Shown here in pieces: positions 7,530 through 15,469 of a stretch of DNA of 64,000 bases. The DNA is from CAZSXS01 sp964611385 (GTDB lineage Bacteria; Bacillota; Clostridia; Lachnospirales; CAYPQA01): NCBI GenBank assembly GCA_964611385.1, contig CAZSXS010000006.1, forward strand, positions 1 through 64,000, read 5' to 3'. How positions within the stretch are numbered: the stretch's first letter is position 1; every line of letters begins with the position of its first letter. The notes beneath the pieces were generated by a model that had not been told where the DNA came from, searched no databases, and was given only the letters and a program-made list of their open reading frames with translations. A program made the translations under genes and the position numbers.

Positions 7530-8297
7530 TTAATTGGCTTTTCTTTCCAGGCGCAACCGGTCAGCGATCAGGGCAATAAATTCACTGTTGGTGGGCTTGC
7601 CCTTATGCGTGTTGACCGTGTATCCGAAAAGTTTATCTATGGCATCAATTTTACCGCGGCTCCAAGCCACCTCTATGGCATGGCGAATCGCTCTTTCTAC
7701 TCGGCTGGGAGTCGTGTTGCATTTTTTGGCGACGGTAGGATAAAGCTCTTTTGTGATATAATTGAGAACATCAATGTCCTCCACAGACATAATAATAGCC
7801 TCTCGCATGAAATTGTAGCCGCGAATATGCGCGGGGACACCAATATCATGAAGAATATTGGTTACCTTCTTTTCCAATGTAAAGGGGTCTCTCTTGCTGT
7901 ACAGGCTAGTATCTTTGATCATTTCCTTAAGTTGTCTGATACGGGTAATTAAAATATCCATATCAAAAGGTTTTGCTATGTAGTACTCAGCCCCCAATTC
8001 AAGCGCACGCTGTGTTGTTTTCTCCTGTGTCATAGCGGATAATATGATGCAGAGGGGCAAGTTTGGGAAGCTTGAGCCTTGTAGCTTATTCATTCTCTCT
8101 AAAACGCCAATCCCGTCCAGCTTGGGCATAATGATATCTAAAATTAATATGTCCGGTTTCAGCTCAATGGTCTTCTCCAAAGCGGTAATCCCATCATAGG
8201 CAACACCAATCAGCTCAATATCTTCCTGTTTCTCCAGGCATGAACTCACCACATCACAAAAATCCTTGTTGTCGTCCGCCAAAAATACCTTAATCAT
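7530..8297 (-). CDS. spo0A: Stage 0 sporulation protein A, master regulator
   Basis: This 255-residue response regulator has an N-terminal receiver domain (LADDNKDFCDVV, phospho-acceptor Asp in LILDIIMPKLDG, switch residues in ILSAMTQEK and the Lys of YIAKPFD). Its C-terminal DNA-binding domain is characteristic of Spo0A: HDIGVPAHIRGYNFMREAI, NTTPSRVERAIRHAIEVAW and a GKPTNSEFIALIADRLRL end. Phosphorylated Spo0A binds 0A boxes and starts sporulation. The ATG follows AGGAGG. The gene stands alone, with a 0A box about 180 bp upstream that suggests self-regulation. This is the strongest marker that the host makes endospores. Confidence 0.97.
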   Translation of the reverse strand: MIKVFLADDNKDFCDVVSSCLEKQEDIELIGVAYDGITALEKTIELKPDILILDIIMPKLDGIGVLERMNKLQGSSFPNLPLCIILSAMTQEKTTQRALELGAEYYIAKPFDMDILITRIRQLKEMIKDTSLYSKRDPFTLEKKVTNILHDIGVPAHIRGYNFMREAIIMSVEDIDVLNYITKELYPTVAKKCNTTPSRVERAIRHAIEVAWSRGKIDAIDKLFGYTVNTHKGKPTNSEFIALIADRLRLERKAN

Positions 8298-8793
8298 AAA
8301 AATTCCTCCTTCATAGATATGGGCATAAAAATAAGTTTTATATAAATTACATATTTATATAAAAATGGAAATATTTGGTAAATAGTATCATATGGCTTTG
8401 ATTTTTGCAAGAAGAAGATTAATACATTATACCCATTATAAAGACAGCGTATTGTAACAATTATTTACATAATTCGACATATTGTTTGATTTATATTATA
8501 ACATATGGTTTGAAAAAATGAAAGAGGCCAATGCATATTTACTGTAAACGGCTTATATTTACTCTTAGTCTACTAATAAGTACATTAAGCGGAAAACTCG
8601 TTGTAAGGAATATGATCTTTTTTGATTAATCGGCATGGAAGAAACTCCTTTTTGAGTAAGTGTTGTGTGTGTGCTAAAATTCATCAATACTACGACTTTT
8701 AAGTGTTTTCGAGTATAACGGAGAGAAAAAAGTTGCTGCTGTTAGGAATGTTTTGTAAATTCATTTCGAAAATAAGGTTAAATGAATTGGCCT
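8298..8793. other. Intergenic region upstream of spo0A
   Basis: About 500 bp of AT-rich sequence without a credible gene. On the minus strand it holds the 0A box at 8473-8479 and several TATAAT-like hexamers near 8430-8450 and 8500, but no -35/-10 pair with good spacing. It probably contains the spo0A promoters. Confidence 0.6.
8473..8479 (-). promoter_or_regulatory. 0A box (Spo0A binding site)
   Basis: The minus strand reads TGTCGAA, the exact core of the Spo0A binding consensus, 176 bp upstream of the spo0A start. Autoregulation by Spo0A is known in Bacillus. A 7-mer can occur by chance, so the call rests on its position. Confidence 0.5.
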
Positions 8794-8839
8794 AAAAAGG
8801 GGAAAGGCTTTTCTGAACCGCGAAAAAGCCTTTCCCCTT
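8794..8839 (-). terminator. Terminator of the ribosomal protein operon
   Basis: AAGGGGAAAGGCTTTT pairs with AAAAGCCTTTCCCCTT around about 10 nt, and is followed on the minus strand by TTTTT. It begins 15 bp beyond the rplL stop. Confidence 0.9.
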
Positions 8840-8853
8840 ATTTCGGTGCGTTT

Positions 8854-9234
8854 TTACTTAAGTGTAACCTTTGCGCCAATTTCTTCCAATTTGGCTTTAA
8901 GGGCATCGGCCTCAGCCTTTTGAACAGCCTCTTTAAGCATTTTGGGTGGGTTGTCAACCAGGTCCTTTGCTTCCTTAAGACCAAGTCCGGTAACTTCACG
9001 AACAATCTTAATGACCTTAATCTTTTCTGCACCGGTTTCGGTCAGCTCAACGTCAAACTCTGTCTTCTCTTCTACAGCTTCAGCTGCGGCAGCAGGAGCG
9101 CCAGATGCAACAACCATACCAGCTGCTGCGGATACGCCGAAGGTTTCCTCAGACTTCTTTACAAGCTCGTTCAGCTCAAGAACGGTCAGCTCGCTAATTG
9201 CACTGATGATTTCATCAATTGTTAACTTTGCCAT
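8854..9234 (-). CDS. rplL: 50S ribosomal protein L7/L12
   Basis: The 126-residue protein has the L7/L12 layout: an N-terminal dimerisation helix region (IDEIISAISELTVLELNELV), an Ala/Gly-rich hinge (ASGAPAAAAEAVEEK) and the globular C-terminal domain (FDVELTETGAEKIKVIKIVR, then GLGLKEAKDLVDNPP). It forms the flexible stalk of the large subunit that recruits translation factors. Last gene of the operon, 42 bp after rplJ, followed by a strong terminator. Confidence 0.97.
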   Translation of the reverse strand: MAKLTIDEIISAISELTVLELNELVKKSEETFGVSAAAGMVVASGAPAAAAEAVEEKTEFDVELTETGAEKIKVIKIVREVTGLGLKEAKDLVDNPPKMLKEAVQKAEADALKAKLEEIGAKVTLK

Positions 9235-9276
9235 GTTTAATCCTCCATATTTTTACTTTCTCATTTTATTTTTACA

Positions 9277-9780
9277 CTATTCAGCCTTTTTTTCTGCAAT
9301 GGCGTTAGCCACTCTTGCAAAGGTAGCCATCGGAGACTTGAAGGAGCCAAGTAAACGGGAAATAAGCTCTTCTCTTGGTGGGATTTGCGCTACTGCCTTT
9401 ACGCCCTCTGCATCATAAACTACGCTTTCAAATACACCAGCCTTAAATTCAAGCTTGGGCATTGCCTTCAGCTCTTTGCTGATCAAACGGGCTGCAAGGG
9501 TTGCATCCTCGTAACAAGCAGCAAGAGCTGTGGGCCCATTCAGGTAAGGGGAGAGTCCGGCATAAGGGGTATCCTTGATGGCAAACTCAATCATGGTATT
9601 TTTGTATACCTTATAATCTATCTTTGCTTCACGGAGCATTTTACGCAGGGATGTATCTTGTAAAACGGTAAGGCCCCGGGCATCTACTAAGGTTACGGAT
9701 TTTGCTTTTTCCAGCTTCTCCTTAATCTCAGCTATGACGGCTGCCTTTGCCTTTAATGCTTCTGCATTCGCTTTGGTCAT
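9277..9780 (-). CDS. rplJ: 50S ribosomal protein L10
   Basis: The ATG at 9780 is chosen because AAAGGAGGTG precedes it; an open frame continues upstream to 9918 only through the leader hairpin. The 167-residue product has the L10 features: KLEKAKSVTLVDARGLTV, LRKMLREAKIDYKVYKNTM and PYLNGPTALA, plus a C-terminal helix that carries L7/L12 dimers. L10 with L7/L12 forms the ribosomal stalk base and usually represses its own mRNA by binding the leader. Confidence 0.96.
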   Translation of the reverse strand: MTKANAEALKAKAAVIAEIKEKLEKAKSVTLVDARGLTVLQDTSLRKMLREAKIDYKVYKNTMIEFAIKDTPYAGLSPYLNGPTALAACYEDATLAARLISKELKAMPKLEFKAGVFESVVYDAEGVKAVAQIPPREELISRLLGSFKSPMATFARVANAIAEKKAE

Positions 9781-9829
9781 GTTCACACCTCCTTTCAATA
9801 ATGAAATTTCTGAATCAACGCAAACTAAA

Positions 9830-9912
9830 TACCCTCTGTCCTTTTCAAAGCAGCAACATTTCAAGGGACGAATCCCAGGAAATCCGGATGCTTTCAAACA
9901 GACAGAGGGTTT
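9830..9912 (-). ncRNA. Ribosomal protein L10 leader (putative autoregulatory RNA)
   Basis: In the 297-bp gap before rplJ, ACCCTCTGTC (9831-9840) and GACAGAGGGT (9901-9910) are perfect inverted copies closing a 60-nt structured loop, placed 50 nt ahead of the rplJ start. Position and shape fit the L10 leader known in Bacillota. A second hairpin lies at about 9994-10028 (CTTCTGCATG / CATGCAGAAG). I could not check the consensus in detail. Confidence 0.55.
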
Positions 9913-10077
9913 TATCAAAATTCTTTACAAAGGTTATTTAAAGCTTTCGCTTACACTTTATATATAGAATCTCGGCGGGATTTTACAGAGGCTACCTTCT
10001 GCATGTATTAGAATGCATGCAGAAGAAGGCTAGTCTCAAACCTGCTGTCTACGATTTCATTATGATCAATTTTTTTC

Positions 10078-10788
10078 TTAGTTGGATGAGGATGTATCCG
10101 AAATCTTACTTGGATTCACCTTGATACCAGGGCCCATGGTGGAGCAAAGAACAACACTCTTAAGGTATTGACCTTTAGCAGCCGCAGGCTTAGCCTTAAT
10201 GACTGCGCTCATGAGTGTGTCGAAGTTCTCACGGATTTTTTCAGATCCGAAAGAAACGCGTCCGATAGGAACGTGAATGATATTGGTTTTGTCCAGACGG
10301 TATTCAATCTTACCGGCTTTGATGTCGGTTACAGCCTTGGCAACGTCCATAGTAACTGTACCAGCCTTGGGGTTTGGCATTAAGCCCTTGGGACCCAGAA
10401 CACGTCCGATGCGTCCTACGACACCCATCATATCGGGTGTTGCAACAGCAACGTCAAACTCGAACCAGTTTTCATTTTGAATCTTTGCAATTAAATCCTC
10501 GGCACCGACATAGTCTGCGCCGGCGGCTAGCGCCTCGTTTGCCTTTTCGCCCTTGGTAAATACCAGTACACGAACCTTTTTACCGGTACCATGGGGCAAT
10601 ACAACAGCACCGCGCACCTGTTGATCGGCATGTCTTGAGTCTACACCCAAACGAATGTGGGCTTCTATGGTTTCATCAAATTTTGCGACGGATGTCTTTT
10701 GCACTAAATCGACTGCATCCGCTACTTCATAGAGGGTAGTGGCGTTGACAAGTTTTGCCTTGTCTTGGTATTTCTTTCCTCTTTTCAT
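10078..10788 (-). CDS. rplA: 50S ribosomal protein L1
   Basis: The start at 10788 is preceded by GAGGAGGAAAAT; the upstream in-frame ATG at 10827 lacks this. The 236-residue protein carries TSVAKFDETIEAHIRLGVD, RGAVVLPHGTGK, MGVVGRIGRVLGPKGLMPNP and GKIEYRLDKTNIIHVPIG, all L1 hallmarks. L1 binds 23S rRNA at the mobile E-site stalk and often represses its own operon. Followed by the rplJ leader region. Confidence 0.97.
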   Translation of the reverse strand: MKRGKKYQDKAKLVNATTLYEVADAVDLVQKTSVAKFDETIEAHIRLGVDSRHADQQVRGAVVLPHGTGKKVRVLVFTKGEKANEALAAGADYVGAEDLIAKIQNENWFEFDVAVATPDMMGVVGRIGRVLGPKGLMPNPKAGTVTMDVAKAVTDIKAGKIEYRLDKTNIIHVPIGRVSFGSEKIRENFDTLMSAVIKAKPAAAKGQYLKSVVLCSTMGPGIKVNPSKISDTSSSN

Positions 10789-10848
10789 ATTTTCCTCCTC
10801 GTGGTAATGGCTTTTATGCTCCCACAATTTCTTCTACTATCCTTACTG

Positions 10849-11274
10849 TTATTCCTTGATGGTGACGCCCATGCTTCTAGCAGTTCCGGCGATCATGCTC
10901 ATAGCAGCTTCTATGGAAGCGGCGTTTAAGTCTGTCATCTTTGTCTCAGCAATTTTCTTTAATTCCTCTTTGGTAATGCTGGCTACCTTCGTCTTGTTGG
11001 GAACGGCGGAGCCGGATTCAATCTTGCATGCCTTTTTGATTAAAACGGCAGCTGGAGGGGTCTTTGTAATAAAGCTGAAGCTCTTATCTTGATAAATTGT
11101 AATAACTACAGGAATGATGTAACCCACCTGTGATTGTGTTCTTTCGTTAAACTCCTTGCAAAAACCCATGATATTTACACCGTGCTGACCGAGGGCTGGG
11201 CCTACGGGAGGAGCGGGTGTTGCCTTTCCGGCATTGATCTGAAGTTTAACATAACCTGAAACTTTCTTTGCCAT
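10849..11274 (-). CDS. rplK: 50S ribosomal protein L11
   Basis: The 141-residue protein begins VSGYVKLQINAGKATPAPPV and continues GPALGQHGVNIMGFCKEFN, the proline-rich N-terminal domain of L11, with the rRNA-binding C-terminal domain ending in AGTARSMGVTIKE. It sits in the GTPase-associated centre with 23S rRNA. CCAGGAGG precedes the ATG. Located between nusG and rplA, the standard bacterial order. Confidence 0.97.
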   Translation of the reverse strand: MAKKVSGYVKLQINAGKATPAPPVGPALGQHGVNIMGFCKEFNERTQSQVGYIIPVVITIYQDKSFSFITKTPPAAVLIKKACKIESGSAVPNKTKVASITKEELKKIAETKMTDLNAASIEAAMSMIAGTARSMGVTIKE

Positions 11275-11334
11275 TATAAACCTCCTGGTTTAATCCTAAT
11301 TCATTTTCATTTCAATCCTCATCAAACAATCCAA

Positions 11335-11853
11335 TTAAAGAGCCTGAACTTGATTAAATTCCAGCTCCACGGGGGTTTCCCGGGCAAAAATGGAAAGCTT
11401 GACAATAACAACTTTTTTGTTTTTGTTGATTTCGGCAACAATGCCGATGGAACCCTCAAAGGGTCCGTCTGTAACCCTAACGGAATCACCCTCAGCAAAC
11501 TTTAAGATTTCCTCGATATGGTCTATGCCCATGAAAATAATCTCTTCATCGGAGAGCGGAACGGGTTTGGAACCGGGCCCAACAAAGCTGGTAACGCCAC
11601 GGGTGTTTCTAACCACATACCAAGTCTCGTCGTTCATGATCATTTTAATCAGCACATAACCAGGGAAGATCTTCCGCTGAACAAGCTTCTTTTGACCGTT
11701 TTTGATCTCTAGGGAGTCGTTCGTTGGGACGGCAACCTGAAGAATCTGGTCCTGCATGTTTCTGTTTTCAACTATTTTTTCGATATTGGCTTTTACTTTA
11801 TTTTCGTACCCTGAGTAGGTATGAACAACATACCACTTGGCTTGTTCGGACAT
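11335..11853 (-). CDS. nusG: Transcription termination/antitermination protein NusG
   Basis: The 172-residue protein starts AKWYVVHTYSGYENKVKANI (NGN domain that contacts RNA polymerase) and includes FPGYVLIKMIMNDETWYVVR and GVTSFVGPGSKPVPL. It ends with the KOW domain, VRVTDGPFEGSIGIVAEINK and VELEFNQVQAL. It links transcription to termination and translation. TGAGGTGA lies upstream of the ATG. Operon order secE-nusG-rplK is conserved. Confidence 0.97.
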   Translation of the reverse strand: MSEQAKWYVVHTYSGYENKVKANIEKIVENRNMQDQILQVAVPTNDSLEIKNGQKKLVQRKIFPGYVLIKMIMNDETWYVVRNTRGVTSFVGPGSKPVPLSDEEIIFMGIDHIEEILKFAEGDSVRVTDGPFEGSIGIVAEINKNKKVVIVKLSIFARETPVELEFNQVQAL

Positions 11854-11892
11854 GATTCACCTCAAAAACGAGTTCGGTTTTGCAAAAAAACC

Positions 11893-12117
11893 TTACAGTA
11901 GCGAAACAAAGAACGAGAAGGCTGCCGCAAAACCGGCGTCCAGCACACAAATGACGGCGCCAATAATCAAAGAAATGGTGATAACGGAAACCGTAGACTT
12001 GATTAAGGTTTGGCGATCAGGCCAAATAATCTTCCTGTATTCGCCCGTATAGTCGCTGTAAGTTGTTACGGAAGATTGAATAAACTTTTGTCTTCGGGCT
12101 TCAAAAGATTCGCTCAT
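11893..12117 (-). CDS. secE: Preprotein translocase subunit SecE
   Basis: A 74-residue protein with a short cytoplasmic N-terminus, the amphipathic stretch YRKIIWPDRQTLIKSTV (conserved E/K-WP motif of SecE) and a single membrane span (ITISLIIGAVICVLDAGFAA). It is the clamp subunit of the SecYEG channel. The ATG follows TAGGAGGTC. Lies between rpmG and nusG. Confidence 0.95.
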   Translation of the reverse strand: MSESFEARRQKFIQSSVTTYSDYTGEYRKIIWPDRQTLIKSTVSVITISLIIGAVICVLDAGFAAAFSFFVSLL

Positions 12118-12230
12118 TTTGACCTCCTAACAGCCTATGGCTGCACCCGCCCATCTTTTATGATCAGCAAGGAAGCGTTATCCATGGCTATCGTATTTTT
12201 CAAAAACAACCGATGGCTGCTTTTTTCGTC

Positions 12231-12380
12231 TTATTTTGTTTCACGGTGAAGGGTGTGCTTGTCGCAAAACTTGCAGTACTTCTTCATTTCCATTCTGTCG
12301 GGATGCGTCTTTTTTTCCTTAGTGGAATTATAATTACGCTGTTTACATTCGGTACAAGCCAATGTCATCCTGGTTCTCAA
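12231..12380 (-). CDS. rpmG: 50S ribosomal protein L33 (zinc-ribbon type)
   Basis: A short gene with a TTG start at 12380, preceded by GCGAGGTGA. The 49-residue product reads RTRMTLACTECKQRNYNSTK and, near its end, KKYCKFCDKHTLHRETK. The CTEC and CKFC pairs are the zinc-binding form of L33, and the sequence is full length for the family. First gene of the operon, behind a strong promoter. Confidence 0.95.
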   Translation of the reverse strand: MRTRMTLACTECKQRNYNSTKEKKTHPDRMEMKKYCKFCDKHTLHRETK

Positions 12381-12459
12381 TTGATTTCACCTCGCCTTTA
12401 CAAACCGCCTTTAAGTAATTTTTGCATAAAAAAAAGACCCTTAAAAATCCTTGTCTGGA

Positions 12460-12488
12460 AGAATAACACACGCTTGAAAATCTGTCAA
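12460..12488 (-). promoter_or_regulatory. Promoter of the rpmG-secE-nusG-rplKAJL operon
   Basis: On the minus strand TTGACA (12483-12488), a 17-bp spacer and TATTCT (12460-12465) make a near-consensus sigma-A promoter about 80 bp before the rpmG start. Confidence 0.85.
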
Positions 12489-12516
12489 GCATTTTTCAAA
12501 ATAGAATTGCGAAATG

Positions 12517-12555
12517 AAAAAGGTATTGCCGAATAAACAAGGCAATACCTTTTTT
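12517..12555 (-). terminator. Terminator after the MFS gene
   Basis: AAAAAGGTATTGCC and GGCAATACCTTTTTT are perfect inverted copies around a 10-nt loop, 4 bp past the MFS stop on the minus strand, followed by T5. Confidence 0.9.
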
Positions 12556-12558
12556 GGA

Positions 12559-13851
12559 TTACACGCTCGCCTCTCTATCCTTGATCTTCGCCTTGTACTG
12601 AACATAAAAAATCATGCTGCATAAAAAGCGAAGACCGGAGGCAATAAACAAAGTCAAGTTAATCCCTAGCAATCTTAAGAGAAAGTAGGCCGCCAGGGGT
12701 GAGAGGAAAAGACTGACGTTTGAAAAGGTGTTGTAAACGCTGATGTATACCAGCCGGTTGTCGTCGGGGCTGGCAAAAAGAAGACCGTTTAATAGGCTCA
12801 TATTGATTCCGGCAACGCAGAAGCCTCCCAGCATACTGCCCAAGGTCATAACATACACGTTGGGGATCAGGGGATAGAAGAACAGATTCACAGCCAGAGT
12901 AACCATGGCCAACCATATGGCGTAGTGATTGCCTTTCTTGGAGATGATCCGGTTCCAACGCCCAGCGGTAAAGAAGGAAGTGGCGCCGGAGCAGACGGCA
13001 AAGATCGCAAACCAAAACTCATTCGCATTTAAGGTGTCGATCTGATAAATGGTGCAAAGAGGCCAGCCCATCTGCCACATAAAACTAAAAGACAGAGTCG
13101 TGACAAAATATTTCATGAAGGCCTTGTCTTTAAAAATAAGCTTGACAACAGATAGCTCCAGTTTATGCGCTGTGTTTTCCTGCTGCGCAACCTTGAAACG
13201 GTTAAAGACAATGATTTCGGCAATGCCCACCAGAAAGGCAAAGATGAAAAACATCTGATAAATCCGTATGGTGTGCTCGTTGCCCTTTTCACCACCGGAG
13301 GCCGAACTGAGTACTAGACCTGTAATGAGCGTTACCAACACCACCATGATGTAACCCGCCTTACTCCGAAGACCAATAGCATAGGAGCGTACACGCCCGT
13401 CAAACACACTGCCTAACAGTCCTTGCAGGGAGGTTTGAGAGAGGGCCTCGGGTAAATTCATAGTGGAGATTAAAATCACGCATAAAAGCGGCCACAGCTG
13501 CTGGGGAAAGAAGGGGATGAAAAAAAGACCCAGAAGAAAGGTTCGAGAGAGAGCAAAAAACAGCGTGGTGACTCGTTTTTTATTCTTAAATCGGGAAATA
13601 AAAATAGCCCCGGGAATTAACACCAAGGCAGCAACCAGTCCGGGCAGGGAATTTAACAGAGAAATAAAAAACTCCCCCCCACCCAGCCTTTGTAAAAACT
13701 TTGCTAAGAAGGGCTTGTAGGTATTCAATACGATATCATACAAAATACCGTATGTAATAAAAATCATAATATTAGGGTTTGTTTTATTGAGGTAATCCAC
13801 TCTTGATTTTACATTGTGGATATATTTTTTAATGGGAATCGCCGGATTCAT
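12559..13851 (-). CDS. Major facilitator superfamily transporter
   Basis: A 430-residue protein with about 12 hydrophobic segments, a central polar loop (FKVAQQENTAHKLELSVVK) and small basic loops such as SRFKNKKR between helices, as in MFS carriers. GGAGG stands 5 nt before ATG 13851, so I prefer it to the start at 13863. The substrate is not evident. It follows the HAD phosphatase by 27 bp on the same strand and is probably cotranscribed, ending at a strong terminator. Confidence 0.8.
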   Translation of the reverse strand: MNPAIPIKKYIHNVKSRVDYLNKTNPNIMIFITYGILYDIVLNTYKPFLAKFLQRLGGGEFFISLLNSLPGLVAALVLIPGAIFISRFKNKKRVTTLFFALSRTFLLGLFFIPFFPQQLWPLLCVILISTMNLPEALSQTSLQGLLGSVFDGRVRSYAIGLRSKAGYIMVVLVTLITGLVLSSASGGEKGNEHTIRIYQMFFIFAFLVGIAEIIVFNRFKVAQQENTAHKLELSVVKLIFKDKAFMKYFVTTLSFSFMWQMGWPLCTIYQIDTLNANEFWFAIFAVCSGATSFFTAGRWNRIISKKGNHYAIWLAMVTLAVNLFFYPLIPNVYVMTLGSMLGGFCVAGINMSLLNGLLFASPDDNRLVYISVYNTFSNVSLFLSPLAAYFLLRLLGINLTLFIASGLRFLCSMIFYVQYKAKIKDREASV

Positions 13852-13878
13852 ACAAACCTCCATATGCTACTGTTTAAA

Positions 13879-14688
13879 CTAGACCTGAAACACAAACTGA
13901 TTCATGGCTTCTGTAACTGCATGATGATTATTGTCTGCCTTCGTTATATAGTTGGCGTGTTTTTTAACCCCGTCGTCGGCATGGGCCGGAGCAACGCCTA
14001 TCCCTGCTGTTTGCAGCATCGTGATATCATTAAAATTATCCCCCATAGCTAGGGCTTCCTCAGGCTGGATGTTAAAGGTTTTCAGTACAAAGTTAAGCCC
14101 CGCCCCCTTGTGGGCATTCAAATGAGAAAACTCCAACAAATCACCGGCGGTAAAGAACATATTGCACTTGCCTTCTACCTTGTCCTTCATGAACTCGAAG
14201 ATCTGAGTCAAATTCTCATAGCTGCCTTTGACCAGAATTTTTGAAATATCGCTGCCAAGGGAATCCAGGCGATTCACATATTCAATGGGAATCCGGGCTC
14301 TGACTTCATAATTGTGGGCGATATCGGAGCGGCGGTCTGAGAAAAGACGGTCACCAATATAAATCAGTGTGTCAGCATGAAAGGGCTTGATTTCATTGAT
14401 TATGTACTTATAGGTTTCTTCTTCCATCATCAGTTGGCGTATCACTTCCCGATTGTGCGAGCGGCAGACCACCCCGCCATTAAAGCCTACAGTCAAGTTT
14501 CCCTCCTCCCTGTGATCCAACAGATCCTCAAAACGTTGAATGGACTTGATGGCTCGACCAGAGTTAATCACCACCCGTATCCCCATGGCTTTCAGTCGTC
14601 GTATGGTTTCCTTGTCCTCAGTGCTGATCTCTGATCGACTGTTTAACAGAGTGCCATCTAAATCCAATGAAACTAATTTGATTGACAT
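13879..14688 (-). CDS. HAD-superfamily hydrolase, Cof/IIB type
   Basis: A 269-residue protein opening KLVSLDLDGTLLNSRSEIS (catalytic DxDxT, nucleophile Asp of LDLDGT). It has motif II in VVINSGRAIKS, a Lys in the IIB cap/motif III zone (KILVKGSY) and motif IV GDNFNDITMLQTAGIGVAP with the metal-binding Asp residues. This is the Cof-type phosphatase architecture acting on sugar or cofactor phosphates in the cytoplasm. GGAGGATATAA precedes the ATG. It is divergent from the thiT riboswitch, and a link to thiamine phosphate metabolism is only a guess from position. Confidence 0.9.
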   Translation of the reverse strand: MSIKLVSLDLDGTLLNSRSEISTEDKETIRRLKAMGIRVVINSGRAIKSIQRFEDLLDHREEGNLTVGFNGGVVCRSHNREVIRQLMMEEETYKYIINEIKPFHADTLIYIGDRLFSDRRSDIAHNYEVRARIPIEYVNRLDSLGSDISKILVKGSYENLTQIFEFMKDKVEGKCNMFFTAGDLLEFSHLNAHKGAGLNFVLKTFNIQPEEALAMGDNFNDITMLQTAGIGVAPAHADDGVKKHANYITKADNNHHAVTEAMNQFVFQV

Positions 14689-14722
14689 TTATATCCTCCA
14701 TGTGTTAAAGTATGTTCATAAA

Positions 14723-14804
14723 TAGCTAGGGGTGCTTACCTTATTGAGTAGGCTGAGATGTACCCTTTGTACCTGATACGGGTAATACCGTCGTAGGAAA
14801 GCTA
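14723..14804 (+). ncRNA. TPP riboswitch (THI element)
   Basis: The conserved blocks are present in order: TAGCT / AGGGGTGC, then GGCTGAGATGTACC, ACCTGATACGGGTAATACCG and TCGTAGGAAAGCTA, with closing stem P1 TAGCT/AGCTA. It lies 94 nt before thiT and should shut the gene off when thiamine pyrophosphate is plentiful. Confidence 0.97.
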
Positions 14805-14854
14805 ATCAAAACATAATTGTATAATTTTTTATTGTACGAATATTGTATATTGTT

Positions 14855-14898
14855 GGCCTCCTACAAAAATTTTTTATAATTTTAGGAGGTCTTTTTTT
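14855..14898 (+). terminator. Riboswitch expression platform: hairpin over the thiT ribosome site
   Basis: GGCCTCCTA (14855-14863) pairs with TAGGAGGTC (14883-14891), followed by seven T and directly by the ATG. The downstream arm is the thiT Shine-Dalgarno sequence, so one hairpin could both terminate transcription and hide the ribosome site. Confidence 0.8.
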
Positions 14899-15438
14899 AT
14901 GAAGTTTACAAAAACCCTAACTTATTCCGCCGTTTGTACGGCCTTGGCAGTAACCTTGTCTTACGTTACGCTTTTCAGAATGCCCCAAGGCGGCTCAGTT
15001 TCAGCCTGTAGTATGATCTTTATTACCCTAGTGGGCTATTGGTTTGGCATCGTGCCTGCCTTGATGGCAGGCGTGGTCATGGGCTTGATGCAACTTTTTT
15101 TGGGGGGCTATGTGGTGGGGCTTTTTCAAATGCTTTTGGATTATCCCCTTTCCTTTGCGGCTTTGGGTTTATCCGGCCTATTCAAGAAAAAGTCCCTACC
15201 GAACATAGCCTCCTTGGATTGGAGGTTGTATGCCGGCTTTTCACTGGGCGCTTTTGGGCGTTTGTTCTGCAATTTTCTTTCGGGGCTTTTGTTTTTTTCT
15301 GCCTATGTTCCGGAAGGCATGAATCCCTATTGGTATTCCTTTGCGTACAATGCTTCTTTTATCATTCCCGAAATGATTATTTCTATGATACTAATTTCAA
15401 TCCCCGCTGTTCGGCGGGCAATCAACGCCGTAAAATGA
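14899..15438 (+). CDS. thiT: Thiamine transporter ThiT (ECF S component)
   Basis: A 179-residue, six-helix membrane protein of the ThiT family. Visible family features are LSYVTLFRMPQGGSVSACSM, the GYWFGIVPALMAGVVMG helix (ECF-contact type AxxxA), LLDYPLSFAALGLSG and an aromatic substrate region GMNPYWYSFAYN. It binds thiamine and works with the shared EcfAAT energising module, which is not in this window. The TPP riboswitch immediately upstream confirms the substrate. Converges with parB, 31 bp apart. Confidence 0.95.
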   Translation: MKFTKTLTYSAVCTALAVTLSYVTLFRMPQGGSVSACSMIFITLVGYWFGIVPALMAGVVMGLMQLFLGGYVVGLFQMLLDYPLSFAALGLSGLFKKKSLPNIASLDWRLYAGFSLGAFGRLFCNFLSGLLFFSAYVPEGMNPYWYSFAYNASFIIPEMIISMILISIPAVRRAINAVK

Positions 15439-15469
15439 CAAAAAAATGGACTCTGGATTGGCCTATGGT

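Noticed and set aside
12238..12254. parS-like TGTTTCACGGTGAAG near the parAB locus
   Set aside because: It has an extra base and an incomplete right arm compared with TGTTTCACGTGAAACA, and it codes for the conserved C-terminus of L33, so the likeness is most likely chance.
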